A stretch of 64,000 nt of DNA from Amycolatopsis albispora (lineage in GTDB: Bacteria; Actinomycetota; Actinomycetes; Mycobacteriales; Pseudonocardiaceae), in NCBI RefSeq assembly GCF_003312875.1, contig NZ_CP015163.1, forward strand, positions 4,402,001 through 4,466,000, in the 5' to 3' direction. The translations under genes and the position numbers were made by a program. Position 1 is the first letter of the stretch. Every line of letters begins with the position of its first letter. The notes beneath the pieces were generated by a model, which saw only the letters and a list, made by a program, of their open reading frames with translations, did no database searches and was not told where the DNA came from. Shown piece after piece: positions 52,307-59,556 of this stretch.

Positions 52307-52379
52307 GCGCCATTAGCTCAATTGGCAGAGCAGCTGGCTCTTAACCAGCGGGTTCGGGGTTCGAGTCCCTGATGGCGCA
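52307..52379 (+). tRNA. tRNA-Lys (anticodon CTT), attachment site of the island
   Basis: Cloverleaf with acceptor GCGCCAT/ATGGCGC, anticodon loop CTCTTAA (anticodon CTT) and T arm CGGGG-TTCGAGT-CCCTG. CCA is not encoded. The 3' half and terminator recur in decayed form at 59441-59526, so this tRNA is the integration target and keeps its full sequence at the left end. Confidence 0.93.
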
Positions 52380-52429
52380 CTCCCAGACTCCAGGTCAGCA
52401 ACAGCGCTGACCTGGAGTTTTGTGTTTCC
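52336..52429 (+). repeat. left direct repeat (att-like): tRNA-Lys 3' half plus terminator
   Basis: From GGCTCTTAACC to GTTTCCC this stretch is repeated at 59441-59526. The agreement is high; the right copy lacks 7 bases in the T arm and has a few substitutions and single-base gaps. Duplication of the tRNA 3' half and downstream terminator is the classical footprint of tRNA-targeted integration. Confidence 0.85.
52387..52422 (+). terminator. terminator after tRNA-Lys
   Basis: ACTCCAGGTCAGC pairs with GCTGACCTGGAGT and is followed by TTTTG. The same hairpin, with two changed bases, is in the right repeat. Confidence 0.8.
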
Positions 52430-52690
52430 CGGGATAGTTTCTGGTTGTCCTTTGTGGTCGTCTCGCGCCCGAGGGACTCCCGGCGGTTTAGGTGTCCACG
52501 GTCACGGTGATCGAGGAGTGCCGCGCGCCGCGGATCACCGCCTTCCCGCTGTTCCTTGCTCAGATCGTTGTGCTCGACGATCCGCTCCAGATCCGGGGGC
52601 GCACACGGATCGGTCGACCTCCGGCAGCTTCCGCTTCGCGGTGAGTACCGCAGCGATCACGTCCAGTCCAGTACGGGCAACTTCGGGACT
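52430..52690. other. island left margin: no gene recognised
   Basis: About 260 bp between the attachment repeat and the TIR-SAVED stop. On both strands frames are short or Arg-rich. A minus-strand stretch with protein-like composition exists (LERIVEHNDLSKEQREG near 52580) but has no recognisable family. It may be remains of a lost gene, perhaps the integrase, but nothing proves it. Confidence 0.4.
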
Positions 52691-54247
52691 TCAGGCTGCG
52701 ACTGTGAACGCACGCTCGTAGACCGTCACTCCTTGCACATCTTCGTACACCACCGTTGGGCGCAGTCGATTCCAGCGGTGGCCGAGCAGAAGTGACAAGC
52801 CCATCGGTCCCGCCAGGAACAGGTGGATCCTGGGGCTGTCCTGACATGCTTTCCGGACGGCGTCACGGCAACCTTGTGCGAACGCGGTGGCCACGGCGGG
52901 ACTGGGGATGGCGTTGTCGCGGATCCCGAGGGCTGGCGACAGGCAGAGGAGCCGCCCGGCCGGGACTCCGGCCTCGTCGATGAACGCGAGGACCTCCTCC
53001 ACCGGGTCGGCGGACACCGCGATCGCTACGGCCAGATCCCCTCCCCCGCCGATCGGATACTCGGACAACGCGGGGACCGCCACGGTCTCGAAGTCCGTGT
53101 TCGACGCCCAGAGTGCTCCACGCTGGTTGACAGCGACGTCCACCCCAGTGACCATTCGGAGCGCACTGCCGACCGCGAAGGCGGTGGCCTGCCGGAGACT
53201 GCCGGTCAGCAGAATCTCAGGGTGCCCGACCGGCAGGTTCCGCGGGATCTCCTCGATCTCCGCCTGGAGTTCGGCCCACGTCGACGGGGCAAGCGGGCGC
53301 CGTTTGAGGTACGGCGAATCCCCTTCGAACCTGTCGACCCAATCCAGGGAGTAGTCGGCTTGCGCTGCCATGACATCGGGTTTCAGGGTGGCTACCGAAA
53401 GCACGGCGCGAGGACGTGCGGCACACAACCCGAGTTCGACGACCGCTCGCTCGATCTCCTCACGATTGACTTCGGGCGCCCCGCCGGCGGCACGACGTTC
53501 CATCCAATCGCGAGCCGCGCGATCGGCGGCGTCGTCGTCTCGGAGACCCGCTGCGTAAACCATGTCCTGGAAAAGCCGCTGATCCCGGGATATTTGCCGG
53601 TCAGCAGCCGAAGCGACGGGGCGCCGAAGACTGACGGTGCCATCGGCACTCACGGCGATGGAGGCCGCAGCACCGGCTCCAACTCCCGTGGGCCGCTGGA
53701 CCGCCGCGACGATGGCTTGCCACGGGCTCAGGTCATCCACCGGAAGATCGCGCAGACCAGGGATCTCTCGCGCAAGCCGCTCCGCGAGACCGGCGATGTC
53801 GTGGCGTTGCCGCCGAGCACGGATCTCGAAGTACTGGAGCTTGGTCAACCCCACCAACTCGGCGGGCAGTTCTTCCGCGGACAACCGCGCGCCCTCGAAC
53901 AAGACCGGCACGACAGGAACACCGTGCTCCCATGCTTCAAGAATCTCCCGGCGCACCCAATCGTCAGGATGGTCGATGGCACGGCTGCCAGGCTCGCCGG
54001 TCAGCCAGCGAGCGCCGATCAGGCTGAGCAAGACAGCACTTTCACGCACCCGGGAAAGCAAAACCGGCTCGAAGTCGCGACCCAAGGGAATGGATTCGTA
54101 GTCCAGGAAGACAGACTTCGCACCAAATCTGGCCGACAACTCGGCATGGACGAGCGCCGCGGCGGAAGCCGTGTCCCTGCCCCGATAGTTGACGAAGACC
54201 AGAGTCGGCGCCTCGTCAGCGCGACCAGCGGAAACGTCTTGCGTCAC
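52691..54247 (-). CDS. CBASS effector: TIR-SAVED protein
   Basis: Effector of 518 residues. The N-terminal TIR domain (about 14-165) has TLVFVNYRGRDTASA, a BB-loop-like KSVFLDYESIPLGRDFE and the catalytic Glu (Glu101) in DDWVRREILEAWEHG, so NADase activity is likely. The C-terminal SAVED domain (about 270-518) ends with IHLFLAGPMGLSLLLGHRW and VVYEDV, the nucleotide-binding signature. Known TIR-SAVED proteins bind a cyclic trinucleotide, form filaments and destroy NAD+ to kill or stall the infected cell. GTG start directly after the stop of the STAS/wHTH gene, so expression is coupled. No signal peptide. Confidence 0.93.
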   Translation of the reverse strand: MTQDVSAGRADEAPTLVFVNYRGRDTASAAALVHAELSARFGAKSVFLDYESIPLGRDFEPVLLSRVRESAVLLSLIGARWLTGEPGSRAIDHPDDWVRREILEAWEHGVPVVPVLFEGARLSAEELPAELVGLTKLQYFEIRARRQRHDIAGLAERLAREIPGLRDLPVDDLSPWQAIVAAVQRPTGVGAGAAASIAVSADGTVSLRRPVASAADRQISRDQRLFQDMVYAAGLRDDDAADRAARDWMERRAAGGAPEVNREEIERAVVELGLCAARPRAVLSVATLKPDVMAAQADYSLDWVDRFEGDSPYLKRRPLAPSTWAELQAEIEEIPRNLPVGHPEILLTGSLRQATAFAVGSALRMVTGVDVAVNQRGALWASNTDFETVAVPALSEYPIGGGGDLAVAIAVSADPVEEVLAFIDEAGVPAGRLLCLSPALGIRDNAIPSPAVATAFAQGCRDAVRKACQDSPRIHLFLAGPMGLSLLLGHRWNRLRPTVVYEDVQGVTVYERAFTVAA

Positions 54248-54817
54248 CTACGTGGTCCCTTCGCACCACGATCCCGGAATCGTGTACACGAATTCCTTGC
54301 CACCTCTGTTCGACGGGATGCTTTTTTCGCGCTTGAGCGTGCCACTCGATACCAGGCGCTTCAGCCGATTGTTGACGTTCTGCAGCGTGACACCGAGACG
54401 CTCGGACAACTCCCCGGCGCGAAACCGCCGCAGCGCGACAGCATGGCGATACGTCTCATCCAAATGCTCCGGCGCTGCTATCAGGTGGATCTCATCACCG
54501 TCCACAGTGGCTGCCATCAGCTCGCGTCGATCAAGGCATATCTGCATGGTTTCAAGGGTCTCCTCGTTCAACCCCCGAAGCAGCACAGCCGATACCGCAA
54601 CATCTCCGGTGGCGACCGCGACGTAGAACTTCCCGAGAAACTCGTCGGCGAAACTGATGGTCATGGCATCGACTCCGGTGAAGTCGATGATGATCTCAGC
54701 ATCGTGCGGCGCGGTGGACGCCTCGTGCTCCAGTGACTCCCGCGCGAGCTTGGCGGTGCTACGGGTGGCGAGGAAGGAGCCGTGTTCGCTCACGCGGTAC
54801 AGATGATGCCGTCCCAT
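54248..54817 (-). CDS. STAS-like (DUF4325-type) / winged-helix protein, likely CBASS regulator
   Basis: Protein of 189 residues. Residues 15-105 resemble the DUF4325 STAS-like domain (EIIIDFTGVDAMTISFADEF, then LRGLNEETLETMQICLDRRE), and residues 123-185 form a winged helix (LRRFRAGELSERLGVTLQNV, NNRLKRLVSSGTLKREKS). STAS proteins act as anti-anti-sigma-type binding partners for GHKL ATPases, and such an ATPase is encoded just upstream. The ATG at 54817 follows GGGGAGG by 6 bp. The stop and the TIR-SAVED start are adjacent. A TTCATTGAA palindrome lies 16 bp upstream. Regulation of the effector is an inference. Confidence 0.82.
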   Translation of the reverse strand: MGRHHLYRVSEHGSFLATRSTAKLARESLEHEASTAPHDAEIIIDFTGVDAMTISFADEFLGKFYVAVATGDVAVSAVLLRGLNEETLETMQICLDRRELMAATVDGDEIHLIAAPEHLDETYRHAVALRRFRAGELSERLGVTLQNVNNRLKRLVSSGTLKREKSIPSNRGGKEFVYTIPGSWCEGTT

Positions 54818-54830
54818 CACAAGCCTCCCC

Positions 54831-54843
54831 GTTTCATTGAAGC
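54831..54843. promoter_or_regulatory. TTCATTGAA palindrome upstream of the STAS/wHTH gene
   Basis: GTTTCATTGAAGC with TTCATTGAA at 54833-54841. The related TTCAATGAA is at 55774-55782, in front of the other genes of the locus. A shared operator for the winged-helix protein is possible. Confidence 0.4.
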
Positions 54844-54866
54844 CATTGAAGCACAAGCGGCGGTGA

Positions 54867-55706
54867 CTAGTAAGGACGCACTCGCAGCCATGCCCAGGTC
54901 CCCGGCACGTCGACTTCGTCGAGTACGCACCTCGGACGTCTCGTGCCACCGTGGCCGACAACACTGGCGAGGCCTTTGCCGCTGCGCAGCTGCAAGCGGG
55001 CAAAGCCCGTTTCCGGCACGGCTCGCCACAGGTCGTTCAGACCATGACCTCGCTCCTCTTGAGTGCCGGTCACCCCTGGCCTGAGTGCCGTCTTCAAGGC
55101 CGCCACATCGTCGGCCGGGACTTCGTTGGCCAAGTTGCGGCTCAGATGCGCGCGCACACCGATCCCGGTGTCGCAGACCGCGAACTCGATACCGGGCCGA
55201 CCGCTGGTCGTCCCGGTGTAGACCTGCGCGGCAATGAAAGCACCGAGGTCGCTCCGCCCATGGCTGATCGCGTTGTCGACCAGTTCACCGACTGCCGCGA
55301 AGTACCGGCGCCCGCGGGGCCCGTAGCGCGACGTGAACACCCGGCCGAGTCGATCGAGCAGCCGGTCGGCATCATCGGGGGTCAGGTGCGCGACTTCGAG
55401 CAAGCTGTCCGCCCGGTCCGCGCGGGGCCCACCGGCGAGCGCTCCGACAACCTCCGCGCCGACGGGCAGGTTGCTGATGACGTCCAACCGTTCGAGGTAC
55501 GACGTGACATTGTGATCGCGTGGCGCGATCAGCCGCACCCGGTCGCCACCGGCCTCGGCGGAACGGGCGAGCGCCACCATCGCCGCGAGGTCGAGCGGCG
55601 AGGCGAAGGTGAGCCGCCGCGCATCCAGGATCAGGGAGCCAGCCGCCGGCTCGACCAGCCGGAGGCGGCGCAGCAGCGGCCACCGCCCGGCGAGCTCGAT
55701 GCGCAC
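54867..55706 (-). CDS. STAS-GHKL ATPase fusion, likely partner-switching regulator
   Basis: Protein of about 279 residues. Residues 15-90 resemble a STAS domain (SLILDARRLTFASPLDLAAM and HNVTSYLERLDVISNLP). Residues 125-279 are a GHKL ATPase: N-box FAAVGELVDNAISHG (Glu141, Asn145), G1 CDTGIGV (179-183) and G2 GHGLNDL (221-227). It looks like anti-sigma-factor kinases such as SpoIIAB/RsbW fused to a STAS-like part. The GTG at 55706 is selected at the domain start; an ATG at 55769 is possible but overlaps a palindrome and has no SD. Divergent from the CBASS enzymes. It precedes the STAS/wHTH gene by 49 bp on the same strand, so the two are probably a functional pair. Confidence 0.78.
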   Translation of the reverse strand: MRIELAGRWPLLRRLRLVEPAAGSLILDARRLTFASPLDLAAMVALARSAEAGGDRVRLIAPRDHNVTSYLERLDVISNLPVGAEVVGALAGGPRADRADSLLEVAHLTPDDADRLLDRLGRVFTSRYGPRGRRYFAAVGELVDNAISHGRSDLGAFIAAQVYTGTTSGRPGIEFAVCDTGIGVRAHLSRNLANEVPADDVAALKTALRPGVTGTQEERGHGLNDLWRAVPETGFARLQLRSGKGLASVVGHGGTRRPRCVLDEVDVPGTWAWLRVRPY

Positions 55707-55760
55707 GCCACCCAGTTTTCCAGATCGACACGCCGAGCTGGGGGCGGACACGTCGGCGCG

Positions 55761-55786
55761 CGGTTTCATCTGGTTCAATGAAACCG
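55761..55786. promoter_or_regulatory. inverted repeat with TTCAATGAA in the divergent CBASS region
   Basis: CGGTTTCAT (55761-55769) and ATGAAACCG (55778-55786) are perfect 9-bp arms 8 bp apart, and TTCAATGAA overlaps the right arm. It sits between the divergent arms of the locus and matches the motif before the STAS/wHTH gene. Confidence 0.55.
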
Positions 55787-55802
55787 ATGCGGCGACAAGG
55801 TC

Positions 55803-55830
55803 GCTGCCCGGCGAACGTTCGCCGGGCAGC
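55803..55830. promoter_or_regulatory. perfect 28-bp palindrome in the divergent CBASS region
   Basis: The 14-base half GCTGCCCGGCGAAC is followed immediately by its exact complement, with no loop. It lies 11 bp upstream of the AGGAGG that precedes a short frame at 55857. It could be a strong operator or a structured 5' leader. It has no U-run, so it is unlikely to be a terminator. Confidence 0.6.
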
Positions 55831-55856
55831 TCACCCGACAAGGAGGTGCCCGCGCA

Positions 55857-56071
55857 TGACCGGAGCAACGCGGACCAACCACGCTCTTGGCGTCATGCTG
55901 CGCGATGCCGGACCTGCCCGGCTTCACCGGTTCCGGCCTCGTCCAGCGGCTGGTTCCCGCCGCGGTGCTCGCCTCCGGCACCGAACTCACCCCCAGCCCC
56001 GGTCTTCACCGGCGCGAGCGGACACCACCCGCACCTGGCCCTCGCCCGAACTTGGAAAGGAGAAGCCCTGA
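55857..56071 (+). CDS. short frame before the CD-NTase, possible decayed HTH gene or coupling frame
   Basis: A 71-codon frame begins ATG 55857 with AGGAGG 10 bp upstream. Its N-terminus TRTNHALGVMLRDAG looks like the start of an actinobacterial HTH protein; the rest is Arg/Pro-rich and unlike any fold. The other frame reads LPGFTGSGLVQRLVPAAV and looks more protein-like, which suggests a frameshift. The stop overlaps the CD-NTase ATG (TGATG). Translation coupling of the CD-NTase is plausible; a real protein is doubtful. Confidence 0.35.
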
Positions 56072-57102
56072 TGGCGACCCTCGCCACCCAATTCGATGCC
56101 GCACTGCGCCGCATCGAGCCACAGACCGACGCGCAGAACGCCGCCGACGCACACAAGCAGGTAAGCGGGGCCTTGGAGGCCGACGACCGGTTGAGGGAGC
56201 TCGGGGTCTCTCCGGTCCTCATCGGCTCCTACGGCCGGGACGTGTCAATCAAGCGCGTCAAGGACGTCGACGTGTTCGCCCGCTTGAGGAACGCGACGGC
56301 CACGCTGCGTCCGGGCGAGATACTCGACCATGTGAAGGACGTCCTCGGTGAGGCCTTCCCCGGCCAGGTGAAGCGCCAGTACCGCTCGGTCGAAGTCAAG
56401 TTCCCGGACTACGGCCTGTCCGTGGACGTTGTCATCGCACGCCCGTGCGTGGACCACCCGGAGGACCACTGGCAGATCCCGCAGAAGATCGAGGACGACG
56501 GCCGTGCCCGCTGGGTGGAGACCAACCCGGTCAAGATGACCGAGCTCAAGACCGCGGCGAACAAGAAATTCCTTCTCTCCTCAGACAACCCCAAATCCGG
56601 CGTCTACGTGCCGGTGGTCAAGTTGATCCGGCAGATTCGGCGCACCTGGGTCGACGAGCAGCCGGGCGGCTACTACTTCGAGGTCCTCACCTACCACGCC
56701 TTCCAGGACCTCGAGCCGAACGAGAACACCGTCGCCGAGTATCTGTGCGTGGTCCTGCGAGAGATCGCGGACCGGCTGCCGGACTACGTCGAGAAGGGTC
56801 CCGACGACCCGACGCTCGACGAGCGCACCATCACGACGAAGGCTACGCGAGAGCAGATCGAGGCCGCCGCCGAACGGATCGCGGAGGCGGCCCAGCTCGC
56901 GGAAGACGCGCGCGACGAGGATGACGTCTGCGCGAGCGCCTTGAAGTGGCAAGAGCTCCTGGGAGTGACGCAGCAAACCGATGATCCGGAGGATGTCTTC
57001 GCCCTCCCCGATGCGTGCAACGCCGACGGAACGGAGAAGCAGACAGGGCGTCTCCTCAAAGGCGCCCCGGCAGTGCCGGCCGGCCGCGACCGGTACGCAT
57101 GA
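56071..57102 (+). CDS. CBASS CD-NTase (cyclic-oligonucleotide synthase)
   Basis: Nucleotidyltransferase of 343 residues that makes the signal molecule upon phage infection. Residues 51-70 are IGSYGRDVSIKRVKDVDVF: Gly52-Ser53 and the metal Asps 65 and 67. The third Asp is Asp119 in YGLSVDVVIARP. The C-terminal helical domain is NTase-typical. The protein ends Arg-Asp-Arg-Tyr-Ala; a small C-terminal residue (Gly or Ala) is what Cap2 conjugates in known type II CBASS. The ATG at 56071 has AGGAG 8 bp upstream. The stop overlaps the cap2 start by 4 bp. Clade and product (a cyclic trinucleotide is expected for SAVED) cannot be assigned by eye. Confidence 0.92.
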   Translation: MATLATQFDAALRRIEPQTDAQNAADAHKQVSGALEADDRLRELGVSPVLIGSYGRDVSIKRVKDVDVFARLRNATATLRPGEILDHVKDVLGEAFPGQVKRQYRSVEVKFPDYGLSVDVVIARPCVDHPEDHWQIPQKIEDDGRARWVETNPVKMTELKTAANKKFLLSSDNPKSGVYVPVVKLIRQIRRTWVDEQPGGYYFEVLTYHAFQDLEPNENTVAEYLCVVLREIADRLPDYVEKGPDDPTLDERTITTKATREQIEAAAERIAEAAQLAEDARDEDDVCASALKWQELLGVTQQTDDPEDVFALPDACNADGTEKQTGRLLKGAPAVPAGRDRYA

Positions 57103-58646
57103 ACATGTTCTCCGGTGACGTCGACCGGTGGCGAGAGCCGTTCCCTGCACTCGGTTTCACCGACGATGGGGAACGGCTCCACGGCCCGGTGCGCTGGAGC
57201 GCCCCAGCCACGCCCGGCCAACCGGCAACCGTGTGCACGGCGCGAGTGGAGATCATGCCCGACGCGACCTTTCCATTCGCACCACCGAGGGTGCGGCTCC
57301 TGGACCCCGGCGGTCCGCTCGAGATCACCTTCCACATCAACGCTGACAACACACTTTGTCTCTGGGACGAGGACTGGTCAGTCGACGACGCCCCGTGGCT
57401 GGACCCGCGAAAACTTCTGGACCGGATCGCCGGCTGGCTGGAGAAGACCGCAGCAGGATGGCCCGGCGACGACTCTTGCGACCTGGAACGCTACCTAGAC
57501 CAGGAAGACGATCGTCCCTGGATGGTGCTCTACGACGCGACGAGGCTGGCTCCTGATCGTGCTGTACAGACCAAAGGGGGCCCTGCGATCATCTGCATCA
57601 CCGACAAGGCCCGGCGGACGGGGAACATCGTCAACGGCCGGCGGCGCAACCGCAAGGACCGACGGCTCGCCTGGGTAACCGACCTCGGGTCCGTCGTTCG
57701 CCCGGTACGAAGTTGGGATGACGTCGCGGCGTTCCTGGGCACCCACGCCGCAGAAGTCAGCCGCCTGATCAAGATGGGCGTGATCACCGTCGTCTTGCTC
57801 CAGTACACCCGAGGCGGTGCGAACGCCGCACTCGCCTTGCGGGCCCGTTCCGATGCTGCCGGTATTAGGATCACCGCCTGCGAAAGCGCAGACACGAGCA
57901 CGAAGACCCGCACGATGCGCGCCGGCCCGGCACGTGCCGCGCTCGCCGACGTCCCCATCGCGATCGTCGGGTGCGGGGCGATCGGCTCGTACACCGCCGA
58001 GCTGCTGTTCCGGTCCGGGGCCAGGCAGCTGACTCTGGTCGACGCCGAGCTCCTGAGGCCGGGCAACGTCGTCCGGCACGTCGCTGGCCACCAGTACGTC
58101 GGATGTCCAAAACCTTATGCAGTGTGGTCCCATCTTCGCACCATCGACCCCGATGTGGCCGCGGTGCAGGTCAGGCCCGAGCGGGTGTCGACATTGGAGG
58201 ACGCAACCGACGTGCTGCGCCGACACCGGATCGTGGTGGACGCAACCGCGAGTGGCCGGGCAAGCAGCTTGCTCGCAACCGCGGTCACGAACATCGACGC
58301 CGGATCGGACCACACCGTCGTGTCCGTGTGCGTCCAGCGTGACGGCGACGTCCTGCGGGTCGACCGGCTGCCCTTACGCCACGGTGAACGCCACCTGTCG
58401 CCGCTTCCCGCGGTGGAGCACATCAGTCCGCTGCGTGAACGAGGCTGCGGCAGCCCGGTTTCCCCCACGCCTCCCGGGGCCGTCGTGGCGGCCGCCGAGC
58501 TTGCCCTTCGAGTTGTGATCGACGAGGTCACCGCCGAGCGCAAATTCCCCGCGACTGTCGCCGACGTACGCAGGCCCCAAGATCAACCGCCCTTCGACGT
58601 CCTCGGCTGGGTCACTTCCGACCACCCGCAACGCGCCGCGTCATGA
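57099..58646 (+). CDS. cap2: Cap2: E2-E1 ubiquitin-like conjugation enzyme
   Basis: Fusion protein of 515 residues. The E2-like domain (about 1-150) has catalytic Cys87 in INADNTLCLWDED. The E1/ThiF-like domain (about 280-500) has the nucleotide loop VGCGAIGSYTAEL (291-303), Asp315 in LTLVDAELLRPGN, and the catalytic Cys450 in RERGCGSPVSP. In type II CBASS Cap2 conjugates the CD-NTase C-terminus to target proteins and primes the synthase. All catalytic residues are present. Its start overlaps the CD-NTase gene and its stop overlaps cap3, both by ATGA. Confidence 0.94.
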   Translation: MNMFSGDVDRWREPFPALGFTDDGERLHGPVRWSAPATPGQPATVCTARVEIMPDATFPFAPPRVRLLDPGGPLEITFHINADNTLCLWDEDWSVDDAPWLDPRKLLDRIAGWLEKTAAGWPGDDSCDLERYLDQEDDRPWMVLYDATRLAPDRAVQTKGGPAIICITDKARRTGNIVNGRRRNRKDRRLAWVTDLGSVVRPVRSWDDVAAFLGTHAAEVSRLIKMGVITVVLLQYTRGGANAALALRARSDAAGIRITACESADTSTKTRTMRAGPARAALADVPIAIVGCGAIGSYTAELLFRSGARQLTLVDAELLRPGNVVRHVAGHQYVGCPKPYAVWSHLRTIDPDVAAVQVRPERVSTLEDATDVLRRHRIVVDATASGRASSLLATAVTNIDAGSDHTVVSVCVQRDGDVLRVDRLPLRHGERHLSPLPAVEHISPLRERGCGSPVSPTPPGAVVAAAELALRVVIDEVTAERKFPATVADVRRPQDQPPFDVLGWVTSDHPQRAAS

Positions 58647-59110
58647 ACGACGGAGACGAAGTGCTGCAGGTGGCGGCCGAGGTGACGTCGACGATCGCCG
58701 CGGCTGCCGCAGCTGCGCACCCTCGCGAGACCGGCGGAATTTTGCTCGGGTGGTGGCTTGAGGAGCGCGTCATCGTGCGCCACGCAGTCGAAGTGCCAGA
58801 CCCCGACGCCACCCGGACGTCCTGGACCCGCGACCACGACACGGCGCAGGCCGCACTCCAGGTCGCACTCAGCGACCAGGGAAATCCCTGGCTCGGCTAC
58901 GTCGGAGACTGGCACAGCCACCCCGGCGCCTGCGGGGTCAGCAGTCAGGACCTCGCCTCGATCCAGCACGCATCCGACCAGTACGACCAGCCCCTGGTCC
59001 TCCTCGTCCACCGAGCCGACGGCCTCGTCGAAGCCGTCGTCACCGAGTCCGCAAGCCACCCGCTCATCCGCGGTCTGATCCCCGGTACCTCCGGGAAGGC
59101 AACGACATGA
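58643..59110 (+). CDS. cap3: Cap3: JAB/MPN metallo-isopeptidase
   Basis: JAMM protein of 155 residues that reverses Cap2 conjugation. Ligands are His91 and His93 in GDWHSHPGACG and Asp103 in SSQD, with the catalytic Glu29 in HPRETGGILLG. The spacing between the second His and Ser is one shorter than in the canonical motif, as in several bacterial JAB proteins. Start overlaps cap2; stop (TGA) overlaps the start of the next, decayed frame by 4 bp. Confidence 0.93.
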   Translation: MNDGDEVLQVAAEVTSTIAAAAAAAHPRETGGILLGWWLEERVIVRHAVEVPDPDATRTSWTRDHDTAQAALQVALSDQGNPWLGYVGDWHSHPGACGVSSQDLASIQHASDQYDQPLVLLVHRADGLVEAVVTESASHPLIRGLIPGTSGKATT

Positions 59111-59365
59111 CCGCTCCCCAGCCGGCAGTCGGTGCCGGTGCTACCAATGTCGACGACGCCTTCTTCGCGAGTCCCGCTATGAGGCGGCAAGAGCAAGTCC
59201 CTCCTGCAGAAGCTGCGCAGAACGTACGAAACTTGGTTCGGGCTGAACCCGGCTACCGAGGCAGTGCACCTGTTCTTGGCTGGCGCCGGAGGGCCCGCGC
59301 TATTGCTGGACCGGCAGGCAGGCCAGCGGCGGCCGCCACCGCAGCACGCGCCGACAGAGGGCTGA
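59107..59365 (+). pseudogene. remnant of a SAVED effector gene after cap3
   Basis: The ATG at 59107 overlaps the cap3 stop, the same coupling as the other genes of the operon, so a fourth gene once began here. Its first 25 codons (MTAPQPAVGAGATNVDD onward) run in one frame. Another frame, from about 59183, reads YETWFGLNPATEAVHLFLAG then GPALLLDRQ. That resembles the end of the intact SAVED domain in this island (IHLFLAG...LLLGHRW...RP). A shift of frame and loss of the middle are needed to join them. TGA ends it at 59363-59365. Confidence 0.6.
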
Positions 59366-59440
59366 CATTACGACCGTTCCCTAACCGAGGACGCCAACCT
59401 TGTTCGACGTCACTCGGCAGCGTCCAGGGCGGTGGGTTCG

Positions 59441-59526
59441 GGCTCTTGACCAGCGGGTTCGAGTCCCTGATGGCACCCCCCAGACTCCAGGTCAGCAACA
59501 GCGCCGGCCTGGAGTTTTGTGTTTCC
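59441..59526 (+). repeat. right direct repeat (att-like): decayed tRNA-Lys 3' half plus terminator
   Basis: Begins GGCTCTTGACCAGCGGG and continues through a T-arm remnant (seven bases lost), GATGGCACC and the ACTCCAGGTCAGC hairpin to GTTTCC. It is a partial copy of 52336-52429 and cannot fold as a tRNA. Marks the right end of the island. Confidence 0.82.
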
Positions 59527-59556
59527 GGAGGTCGCCCTGTCCACTGTGGTCACTGA

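Larger units (their letters stand above)
52380..59526. mobile_element. 7.1-kb genomic island in tRNA-Lys carrying a CBASS system
   Basis: The island is bounded by the tRNA-Lys attachment repeat and its partial copy. It contains six intact genes, a decayed gene and intergenic palindromes, all belonging to one CBASS anti-phage locus. No integrase, relaxase or transposase is visible inside, so it is either cured of mobility genes or was moved in trans. Neighbouring genes outside (L,D-transpeptidase, TPR/AAA pair) look like ordinary core genes. Base composition within the island is somewhat less GC-rich than the flanks by eye, but was not computed. Confidence 0.78.

Noticed and set aside
52430..52690. 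Possible integrase remnant at the island's left end
   Set aside because: No Arg-His-Arg-Tyr or serine-recombinase motif could be found in any frame; only called as unassigned sequence.
59107..59556. Long plus frame after cap3 as an intact gene
   Set aside because: Only the start resembles a gene; the rest is Arg/Ala-rich low complexity that runs into the tRNA remnant, while another frame shows the SAVED-like remains.
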